DNA of 64,000 nucleotides from Pictodentalium vernedei. Its lineage: Eukaryota; Mollusca; Scaphopoda; Dentaliida; Dentaliidae. The translations under genes were made by a program, and so were the position numbers. The notes below the pieces were generated by a model that was given only the letters and a program-made list of their open reading frames with translations, had not been told where the DNA came from and did no database searches. Below, one piece after another: positions 24,101 through 36,100 of the stretch (its first letter is position 1; every line of letters starts with the position of its first letter). Where the stretch lies: assembly GCA_031216915.1 (NCBI GenBank), contig CM062292.1, positions 67,444,790 to 67,508,789 of the forward strand, in the 5' to 3' direction.

Positions 24101-27100
24101 ACAGACAATCAACTTTGTGTGGCCTAATATGAAACTCGTAATCCTGCATATTATCTTGCTGGATACACATTGTCATACCTCAAACCTGTATTGGATCAAC
24201 TTATTGTTGGTATATAATTAATAATCCATTATCACTTGGGCAAATTCCTTTGGCAGTTTGCAATATTTTAAAATTGGAACCTGACATTTATTTGCATTAT
24301 TGCTGGATTTATGTTAACAAGTAATTATATTCAGTGTATCATGTCAATGTCCAATCGAGTAGCCCTAATTCCATATATGGAATTACAGGTCACGTTCTAT
24401 TTGACATGTGACTGCACCATATACATTGATTAGTCAAATTTCAATACTACAGCCAATCACAACATTGTAGTTGGAATAGTATATGTAATTTATCGATGAA
24501 TATTTACCTGGTGAAACACATTCAGCTTCCATTTGTTCACCATACATTCTTGTTACAAATGAAGAGTTTCTAAATGATTAATTGTGCCCTAGTCCACACG
24601 AATTACACTGCACACATCAATCAAGTGATCAGACAACAACACCCCATATTTATTTCTGCTTCCGAAGGGAAACCGTGGTATCACCGATGTTTAAAATCAA
24701 CCACTGATGGTCCCCCAATTGGTCATGACCGGCCGATTATGAATATGAATGCCAAACTTTAGTCGATCACTAGCATCCTTCAGCAGAATCATGCCCTGCT
24801 GCAGGCCTTGAAATTTTTCTCTTATTCATGAGAATCAGTTCTGATGAATTAAATATTTATTTTTCAATTTCAAAATAGAGTGGAGTTCACAGCTGTCATT
24901 TTTACTTTAGAAATGTGCAGATTGCAATTACAGTAACATTCTATTTTAATGAATAGGCGTAAAAAAATTAAAACTCTGTTTCTCAGGCCCTCCTGCATGA
25001 TCCTTTTGGCTGCTGCATGCTCTCTTTTTATAGCCAATGTAAACTTAAAAAAATTTCAAATTAAATGGTTTATGTCTGATATTTTACCCAAATTAAAAAA
25101 AAATTGATAAATTTGTCCCTTGAGTGCAAGAAGGCTTTGCAGTGCTTTAGCATTGCAAAGCCTTTTTGCTCTCAAGGGGCGAAATACACCACCACCACCA
25201 CCCTTGCTATTCTGTAGATTATGAGGCCAAAAACAAAACCAAGAACATGAACTTTTGGTGGCAAAGAAATAATTACAGAAATAAAAATGAAATAAAAAAC
25301 CTCTCGCCTGCATGAAATTTTACAAATAATTGCCTGAGAAACAGAAGATCTACTTTCTTTGTGTGGCCTTATGATTCATATTTATGTTTATATCCATATT
25401 AAACATTAATGAAAAAGAAATCCATTACTGATTACATTTCAACTTCATGTTGCTTTTCTGCTTCAATGTGTGGTCTTTTATTCCTACTTCAGTGAATGTA
25501 TAACCAGGATTATTTCAGTGCAAATAAAAAAATTAGATTTAAACAAATTTAGCCTTATCTATCAACAAAAAGTGTCATGAAATGACAAATGAGCATTCAA
25601 TTTTGTTCAAATCTAGTCCCTGGGGTCATACTTGGAATCCCTGTGGGAACTTGAACTCTGACATTGTGCAATTTGAGGAATATTCTTTATGCACCAACAG
25701 GCAACTTTTCTAGGAAAGCTAGTGGATAGAGGCAAAATAACAAGGAACTGACAAATACAACAAAACTGATTTGAATTGAAAAATTGACTAAAAATTGCTT
25801 TTATTTTCAAATTATTTTGATTAATTATGTATACAGCAGTCTAGCCAAATTATATTTTATGGTAATTGAACATAGGTGGGCGAATAATACGCCTGTTATC
25901 AGTATACAGATACAATATAAGTGATGAATAGTTATAAAAATGAGGAACCGGAATGGAGGCGGGGACGGCGGTGGAAATGTTTGACTGCTTTAACTTTGAA
26001 AATAATAAATGTTGGAATGACTGCTTCCCGGCCCAAAAATTTGACAGAACACCGTTGGAAACCCACCGAGAAAATAATCTGTATTTCCATTGGATAATCT
26101 GGCAGGATCAAAGGGACCGGTCGAGTGGTCATTCCCATATTCTTGCACGATTATTTTATGACCTAGAGGGGGGGGGGGGGGGGGGGGGGGGGGTCCGTAA
26201 ATGAGTGAACTTGTAGAGTTACCTACTAGATGGGATTCAGCATGATTAAAATTAAAACTGGATCTGAAAAGGTGGAACCGATACGGCGTCGGGAACAGGC
26301 AACTAATGATAACTGATTCCCGGACGAAGTTTGTCGATTGCTTTTATGCATTAAACCTGCTGTTGCATTAATACAGATAGTTGCATTAATGAAACTATCT
26401 GGATATTTAAAAAAAAAATCTTCTTTTTCAGATCTACCACTCAAAATCTTTTAATATTTGATATGCAGCATTTTTAAAAGGTTCAGATTCAAGTTTGATA
26501 AAATTAAGCCCCTAGGCTCACATTTGGGTTCCCTATGGGAGCCCAAATTTCAACTTAGTGAAGTATGAGGAATATTCTTCAAAGATCTTCTTTTTCAGAC
26601 CCACCAGGCAGAATCTTTTGATATTTGGTATATGGCATTACTGTGACTCCCAGATTAAAGTTTGTTCAAAGTGTTATACTTGACTGATTTTGGGGGATAC
26701 CAGAGGGGTTTGAAATTTAACACAGAACTCAATGGAGAACGTACTATGTGTTTAAATGAATTGCACGCACATGTGGCAGAGCTGATTTTGGTAACCTTTA
26801 GTTAGGTGTAATTATGAGTACATAAGGCCACTTGAGGAAGGGGAGAGGGGGGATGGGGGGGGGGGGGGGGGTTAGAGAGTCTATTGGACAAAATTATTTT
26901 TTTTGCTTGAGAAGAAGATTTGGAAGTGTTTGAGTTAATTTTTATGAAAAAAATAACTTTCACCTTGGGAGGGGGGGGGGGGGGAGCATTATGGGACATT
27001 TGGCCACCAGAACCCCCCCCCCCCCCCCCACCACCCACATCCCACACACTCATATGGATGCTGTACATCAAATATCTTTTGATATTTGATATACAGCTTC

Positions 27101-30100
27101 CATATGGGGGGGGGGGAGGAGGGGCACAAATTCAATTTTGTTCAAACTTAGTCTCTGGGTTCATATTGGGGCACTTTATCAGAACCTGAAATTTGACTTC
27201 GTGCAGTATGAGGAAAATTCTTTAAAAGTCTTGTAATATCTTTAGGCAAAAATCTGGAATGACAATTTTTGCAATGAGGATCCATGACCAGTATGTTATA
27301 TGAACTGCATGAACTATTTACAAACAATAGATGGGATGTTTGAAACATTTACTAGGTACTTTATTTTCTCAAGTAATGATTTCCATTTTCCAGTGTACAC
27401 TTGCATTTTAACCACAGTCTATATCTTACTAGGGCAAAGTCAATTTCTGAATGTGCTTGTGGCGAAAATGATGATGAATATTACTTTTCAAGCAATGTTC
27501 TGCAGTCAGTAATTTACCAGGCCTGGATTCTATATCAATATACTTTCTTGAGCTCATTAAAAGCGCTTATAGTGAAGATATCGTCATATTCTCAACTCGG
27601 AAACTCGTCTTGAAATTCAACTCAAATTCTAAACAGCGAAACAAAGTCTTTGAAAATTATCTGGATCATAATCGGCTTTTCATCAAACTCTGGTATTTGT
27701 AATAACATGTGGCCTTAAATTAGTACCAATATAATCTCTGGACATTACAACATCGTACCAGTAGTGAATTATGTCATACATTGTGAATGAATAGAGTCTG
27801 TAATGCTCGACTGAACTGAGAAGCTTTTGCACATTGTTTACGATTGTCCATGATAATGAAGGCAATTAATTACATGTATATCTGTCCAAATGTTTATTCA
27901 AATAACCTTCAAAGGATTGACACATGAGGCTCATTTTTAAGGAACCAGTCTCTATAAAGTCTTCCATTCTGTACAATTTCAGTATACTGTTACTTCATAT
28001 TTATGTTTTGCGTGTCTTGAAGAACTTCATCACAGCGTGCGTCGTGTCATCAACAGTCTTTCAGTTCAAGTGAGTTTTTTCACCTGAACAAAATTGCACA
28101 CCTATACAAAAGCGCCATCTACGTCACAAGCACACAGGAAATATCAAATTATGTTGAACATCAATTAACCCTTGTCAATGAAGAATACACCACTGATAGT
28201 TTTCTCAGCTCTCGGAAATTGCATTTGTTCTATAAAATCTCAATCAAAAAATTCTGATCAAAAATATGTTCACAACTGAATGATGGTTATTTATTGTAAT
28301 TATGTAACAGTCTTCTTCAGATTCACCAATTAGAATCTTCTCATATTTGGTATAAAGCATCCTTATGGGGGTCAGTTTTAAGTATGTTTAAATAAGGTGT
28401 ATTGGTTTGTATTTGCGTTCTCTGTGGGAGCCCTAATTTGAAAACTTGGTGAAATATGAGGATTATTTCTTTAACCCTTTACCCAACGTAACGGCCAAAA
28501 CCGGCCAGCGTTATTCTCAAAAATCGTCTGTTAATTTTCATTATTTTTTTCATTTTTTGCCACAAAAACATTGGTTATGACCCCTCATTGGAAAGAGCTC
28601 GTCGAGCTCGTTCCAATGAGGGGTCATAACCTATGTTTTTGAGACAAAAAATGAAAAAAATTAGTTGTTCAAGAAATTTTTTTGCAAGTGTTGTCTGCTT
28701 TTCGTGTTAGGTAAAGGGTTAAAATACTCTTCTTCAGATCCACTGGTCATAATATTTTCATATATGATATACAGTATCCTTAGGGAGCTCAGATTTAAGT
28801 TTGTTCAAATCAAGTCCATGGGTTCATATTTTGGTTCAAATTTCAACTTCATGCAATTTGAGGAATATCATTTAAAAATTTTCTTCATTAGATCCTCCAC
28901 TTAGAATCTTTTTGTAGTTGGTATACATCATCTGTGTAGGGGATGGATTCAGATTTGTTTAAAACAAATCTGTGGGTTCATAATTTGCTCCCTTATGGGA
29001 ACCCAAATTTTAACTTTATACTCTCTGAATGCCGACATGGTGAAATTGGAAAATTAAAATATTTTCTCTGAATGCCGATAGCGAGGGTTGTTAATTTGGT
29101 ATAGTCTGTTCTATAAAAACACTGCCCTTTGATTACTAAGTGATGGAACATTCAGCATGTGTCCAAATCTGTTTAAGCAAATTTACACGGTGCATGCTTT
29201 GGTGGAGAATAAAATGTTTCCTTTAACACACAAAAACATGGCTTACAGAGTCTTTGGCTGCTCTCCAATTTCTCCTTCTCTCTCTCACTTGTCTGTCAGG
29301 CATCAGCTCTCCCTCTGATTCGACCAAGTGACATAGACGATGTGTGGTCAGATACTATGGCCACTGCTGATTTCGACAACCCCAACAATCACGTAAAGGG
29401 GTGGCATGCAAAGCTCGCCAAACTGTACCACCACCATCCAAATATTTATAAATTTATTGATCTAAGCAAAACCGAGCAATCATACACAGAATCATCCATA
29501 CTACTACTCAGGAATGGGGGCAAGGTGCCGCCAAAAAAGAAAAAGTATAGAGCACTTGAGCGCAGGCTGGAGAGAGAGAAGGAGAAATTGGAGAGCGGCC
29601 AGATCATGTTAGATCAGTATTGTGATACCGTGTCTCATTTGCAGGATTGTAAATATGAAATGTCCAAAATTGTTCGTTAAAAATATGGATGTTCATATGT
29701 TGTTTGTTAAAAAAAATTCTTAGAATATATCTATTTGTTAAGTGATCTCGTCTTCATTTGATGAGAAATAATTTGTCCAAAATATAGATACAGGACATAG
29801 CTAGTTAATCCGATTATCACACCTTCACTGGTCCCTGTAGGAGAACAATAGATGTCGGCATTCCGGAAAGTCCCCGAGTGAGGGTGGGGTGAGGTGTTCA
29901 GATTCATGTTTGTTCAAATCAAGTCCCTGGATTCATATTTGGGCTCCCTATGTGAGCCACTATTGTTACATATGGCAATATGAGAAATGTTCTTTAAAAT
30001 CTTCTCCCAATTAGAATCTTCTCATGGGGGCTAGAGTCGGGTTTATTCAAACCAAGTCCATGACTTCATATTTGAACTCCTTCTGGAAACCCAAATTCTA

Positions 30101-33100
30101 ACTGATATTTGGTATACACCATCCTTGTGAGGGCAGATTCATGTATATTCAAATCAAGTCCATGGGTTCATAGATGAGCGCTGAGATTTGGTTACTGTAT
30201 AATTCTAAAATGTCATGTGGATGCTCCTCTGATATCAGGAACTGAACTACAAAATTTAGATTTGTAGTATTGGTTAACCCCCTGCACTCTGATGTCAAAA
30301 TACCAAAATTTTAAGTTGTCATATTTCCCATAATGCATCTAGAAATTTAGCCAATTCAATCTTGTTTGACAGAGCTCAATGAACTCTGTCAAACAAGATT
30401 GAATTTGCTAAATTCCTAGTTGCATTGTGGGAAAATTTTGCACCTGAAAATTTTGACAGTGTGCAGGGGGTTAAAAAGGTTTGAATTCCCCCTTACCGAA
30501 GTGAAACTTCCCGTCGCCCCGAAATCCCATTGTCACTTTCTGAAATGCTGCATTGTCATTCTTGTTTTACACCATCCCCAAGAAATCCTAAATTTTCAAT
30601 ATTTCAGAGCAATGAAGGACATGTAACCTGAGTTTCTCAATTGGAAAGATGTTCCGTCATGATTATAAGTCTATAAGTCAATATGAAAACACCAAAATTT
30701 TGTTAACTCTTTACCCAATGAATTGCCTGCATCCGCCCACGTAATATGCAAATTCAGCAGTTAAAAAAATATTATTTTTCAAAATATTTCAACAAAGCCA
30801 TATCATGTGACCCCTCGTTCCAACGAGGGGTCACATGATATGGTTTTGTTGAAATTTTTGGAAAATTTTTTTAAAATGATATTTAAAATAACAAATTTAG
30901 AGATCGTCTGCGTTGGGTAAAGGGTTAAAAGGCCACTCATACTGGAGCAAAGCCAAAAATTCAGTGGACCCTCTCATTTTGTGCAGCTTATTTTTCTCAT
31001 GACAGTAACAGATACTGTTCGTGAACAGGACTTTGAGGGGATAGTTAAACTACTGGATAAAGGTAAATGTATTGGTACCTACCTTTCCATATATCTTCCC
31101 TTTCGATAAAAATGTCAACATCTTGATTAGTGGATCGTTTTTCACGATTTTCTATGAGACTCTCATAGTATTCTTTGAGAATCCCATTTACTCTGAGAAT
31201 CTGGTTTTCGATTGAGCAGTGTGAATCAAGAAGACTAAGAAGAGAACAATAATTTTGCCATGAGCCAGATATTGTTGCAAAATTTGCCTGGTCACAATTC
31301 CATAAAGTTATATCTGTATCATTACCTGTACTTCTTCAAGGAACCATGATAGTTCCTGATGTTTGTTCAAAAATCTAAATTTAATACAGTGGAACCCTGT
31401 TGATTGAATAGCCTCTTTGTCATTGAACATTATTCAGTTAACAGGAGTATTCAGTTAACAGGGATTGTGTCTCTTTCCTGTATTCCAGAGATAAACTTTG
31501 CATTTATTCTATTATATCTTGTTTGACAGAGCTCCATGAACTATAATAGATTAAATGCCAGTATTGGATGTACTGAGGCCAAATAGGTCCATAAACAAAG
31601 AAAAAACTGGGTAAAGTCAGGGTAATTTATGGACAGGTTACAAGATTTTTTATTCAATTAACAGGAGTTTACTCTAAAACCTATATTCAGTTCAACAAGT
31701 CAGATTTGTACTGCAGGTATGGTAAATGGTTTTGTGTTAGGAAATTATATTCAAACAACAGGGTTATTCAGTTAAGAGATATCCAATTAAGTGGGCTCCA
31801 CTGTATTCAGATATTTCCGTCCATGAATGGATATTAAAATTTTCAAATATTAGCTTCAGTACTAGAAACTTATAGTCCACGGAATGCTGATTTTCTGAAT
31901 GTGTACAGACCGTAGGATTTGTTTTGAAGTTACTGAACTTGAAAAAGGAACTCCTCAGACACCTTCAAATTTAGTTAATGAAACTTTGAAACATTATTGA
32001 TAATTGTTTGTTCATTAGCACACATCTATCAGATGGAATTTATTAATCTGGTAGGAGTTTCTACTCTTTGATCTACTTGGTTACTGTACTTGAAAAAAGC
32101 ATACCCTTGATATGTAATCATCTCCTACAATTTTGTATTAAAATTTTGTTGTGTTATTGGTGAAAGCAATTTTCATAGATTTTCAGTATATCATACTCGG
32201 AGACTGGAGTAAGTTAAATTTTGTTGAAAACAAGCCTGGAAAAATCCTGAAAAGATTAAGATGAAGATCATTAAATGCCCCCACCTCATATGGCTGCTCA
32301 AGTTTAATTTTTTTTGGTAATTAGTTACAGCGTTGGGGGACCTCCAACCATGTAACCTTTTCTTGATTATTTGTAAATTCTTTCACATAAAAAAAATAAC
32401 TACAAAATATTCTTTCTTTCTCTAAAATACTATTCACGTTCGTGGTCAGTAGATTCTCACATGAAAAAAAGTTTCACCATAAAAAAAATTCTGAAATGAA
32501 AGCAGAAAGTCATCATAATCACTGCCCACATATGAATGTAATTGACTATATTTCATCATTTTGAGGTATTTAACAGTGAATTAAAATGAGAGCGAACTTT
32601 ACATATATTGGCCCGATGGTTCATTTTGTTAATTCAGCATTGATATTCTCTTGATAGGTAACTGAAAATTATGGATATTTACATTCTCTCAATTGGTTAT
32701 GGAAAGTTATAGAAATTATATTTTGTTTGTTTGTTTTATTAGAGTTTAATGACACTCTCAACAGCCAACAGCAGCTGCTTGTCGTTGCTCAGTGGTTCTC
32801 TCCGGGTACTCCGGCTTCCTCCACCCGTAAAACTGTCACAGTCATGATTAGCCATTGTGCATAAATATGTGACCTTAAATATCAATAAATAAATAAAGAA
32901 AATAAATGGATTTGGTAGTTTTTGCAATATTTAACTATATTCCACAAAGTCTAGTTCAGGGTAGTGATATCTACTCCAGTCTTGTCAGCCTCTTAATTCA
33001 TCATGGGGCACCTGCTCTGCTGTCACAAAGTTTGTCAAAGTCGGAAATGTGTCCTGAAAGGTGAATGGCCACTTCTTCCTGAATAAAAATGCAGTTAACA

Positions 33101-36100
33101 GATCAAATACACTTGAAACTCGACAACTCAAAGTTCACAGTGCCAACAGTGTACTTTGAGTTATCAGGGTGTTTGGGTTATCCACATTTGCCCATTTCGC
33201 GGTGAGTGGTTGATTTTGCCTGGCCAAGGGAATTGTGTACAGTATTTCTGAATTCTCCAAACATTTATTTCAGCAAATAATATTACTGCATCGTTTGTGT
33301 TGAAACAATGTACATGACATATACTGTCTGTTGTACTTTTTTTAGCTCATCTGACTGAATGTCTGGGAGAGCTCAAGTGATCACTTTCTGTCCGTTGTCC
33401 ATCCGTACAGCCATCCATCCATTGTCCATCCGTCTGGCATGAACTTTACATTATCAACTTCTCATAAACCCCTGGGCTGCATTGAACCAAATTTGATAAA
33501 CTTTTTCCTTATCATATATTAATTCAAGTTTGTTCAAAAAAAGTTGCCACGCCCACAAGGGGCATTTCTCTGATAGCACCCATAAATAGTTTTCCAAAAT
33601 TAAAAAAATCTTCTTCTCCAGAACCATCAATTAGAATCTTTTGATATTTGGTATGCAACATCTCTAGTGGAGTCAGATTCAAATTTGGTCAAATCGAGTC
33701 ACTGGGTTAATATTTAATATTTTTAACTTGGTGCAATATGAGGAAGTTTCCTAAAAAATCTTCTTCAGATCCACCAGTCAAAATGCTTTCATATTTGGTA
33801 TACAATATCTCTATGGGGAGGGGGGCGGGGGGGGGGGGGGGGGGCAGTGCAGATTCGGGTTTGTTCAAATCTGGTCCCTGGGTTAACATTTGGGCTTTCT
33901 ATTGGATCCCAAAGTTTATCTTAATGCAATATGAAGAAATTTCTTTAAAAATCTTCTTCAGCCCCACCAGTCAGAATCCTTTCAAATTGATATGCATCTT
34001 GGTATGGGGGAGGGGTGGGGGGGAGGGGGGAGCATGAGTCAGATTCAAGTTTGTTCAAATTGAGTCCATGAGTTAATATTTGCGAGCCCAAATTTTAACT
34101 TAGTGCAATATCTGAGGAAATTTCTTTAAAAATCTTCTTCAGATCCACCAGTCAGAATCTTTTCATATTCATTATACAACATCTCTATGGGGATCAGATT
34201 CAAGTTTGTCAAATCGGGTCCCTGGGTTAATATTTGGACTCTCTAGTAGGTGGTGGGGGGTTGCAGTGACATAGCATAACAACCCTTGGAAGTTTTGCAG
34301 CGCTTGTCTACAGCTGATAGAATTGGAAGCAGTCAGGAAGACCTATGATAATAATCATCTAACATGCACACTACAGTTATGAATAATTTCATGACTTCAT
34401 TCCTCTGTAGTGTTGATGAACTATGACTAATCGAATGTGATCCAAAACACTTCTTCGAACCACTTTGTCAGGTGAGTGATTAAGGCCTTGGGGCCTCTTG
34501 TTTTAACTGGTAGAGTGCTGGAAGCCCATATTTGGGCTTTATTCTGAAGTGCAGGTACTGCAACCTAAAGGCTTCAAATTCAGTGGCCGTGCTTCATATT
34601 ATTTTTGAAGTGATATTATTTAGTCTGTTAAGATTTGACTTGTAACAATTTATAGGAGAGTGCCCACAGGCACTCTCCTATAAGTTGTAACAAGGCAAAG
34701 ACATATGAACAAATTCTGGTAGCCAAAAATAATTTCGTACTCTACCAGTTAATACTAATTATACAGGCATTTGGTCGGTACCAATGGCCGACTTACAGTT
34801 ATCCAGGTTATTTGAGATATCCGACTTCAAGTTAACAAGTTTGGACTGAATGTGCAGTAAATGTTTGACGCTGAAATATATATGCAATTAACAGGAATAT
34901 TCTATTAATAGCAACCAGTTAAATGAAGTACAATGTGTTTTTATCCATGTTGGGTAGGCTACACGTTTTTGAGCCAAGGGGAATTAAAAAGTGTACTCAT
35001 GCCATATATTTGACAATCATTATTATACCCCCACCATCCCCCAACAACAAGTTTGGGGACATACTGATTTCAGCTAGTGTGTCTATGTACATTGTCCATC
35101 CATTCATGTGCTACATTACATTTGTCTCCAATATTCGGAATCAAATGATTTTTGGCGTGCATTCATAACTAAACAATTTCAACTAAACAATTTCAAGATC
35201 TAGATCTGGATCATTTTAGAACTATTTTATATAGGCCTGTTTTTTTTTAAAAGAAGGTGCTGTCTGGTATCTGTCTGTTTGGACATCCATCATTTCGTCT
35301 GTTAACTTTTCTGTGTGCGGGCGATAACTTTTCATGGGAAGAGATATCATGATGAAACTTATGCAACATATGTATCCAAACCTGAAAATAAGCAATCTGT
35401 CATATGCAGAATGAGGTCCCAAGAGGGTGAATTTTCTACTGCTGTCCCAAACAGTAGGCCAGTTTACCCTGTGGGTACCTCTTTCTGTTCAAACTTGAGA
35501 CCTTGATTCAAACTGAGGTTCACAGATGGTAAATTTAAATTCACCCTCTGGGGACCTCATTTTGCAGATGACTGTCAACATATTTTCTGACTTGTATGTA
35601 CCAACATTAGATGGTGTGTCACATCGAGATCACAGATAGAGGTCAGGCACATCAACTTTTTGGGGTCTGTAGCTTAACATTTTAGTGGAAGGAGATATCA
35701 CAGTGAAACTTTCACCCAACATATGGACCCCCACTGTTTGGTGTGTCACGTATCAAATTCATGACTGACCCACAAAGGCATAGGTCAAGGTGACTAATAG
35801 AGGTCAACACACAGAATCAGCTTGCACATCAACTTTTTGTGTCCAGATAATAACTTTTAGTGGAAGGAGATAACACAATGAAACTTACACAACATATGGA
35901 CCACCATTAGATGGTTCATCATGTACAACATTCATGACTGACTCACCAAGGTCAAGGTGACAGAGGTCAACACATGGAATCAGAATGCACATCAGCTTTT
36001 TCATGTCCTGCCCCAAACTTTTTAGTGGAAGGAAATATAGCAATGAAACAAAGTACCACCACTTGAGAGAGTGTCACACACAAATTTTTGACTGACCTGC

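Larger units (their letters stand above)
28310..30190. mobile_element. Helitron-like core array hosting a TTAA element and a Mutator remnant
   Basis: Core units of the CAGTCAGAATCTTTTGATAT / GTTCAAATCAAGTCC type occur at about 28320-28470, 28725-29020 and 29890-30180. They are interrupted by 28471-28722 (TTAA subfamily B) and 29021-29866 (Mutator-like). Neither end of the host element was located. Confidence 0.5.

Noticed and set aside
24370..24389. Short palindrome TAATTCCATATATGGAATTA
   Set aside because: It is perfect but only 20 bp and AT-rich, with no flanking repeat; it can occur by chance.
26802..27189. Overlapping Gly- or Pro-rich open frames on both strands
   Set aside because: They are translations of poly-G and poly-C runs and have no coding character.
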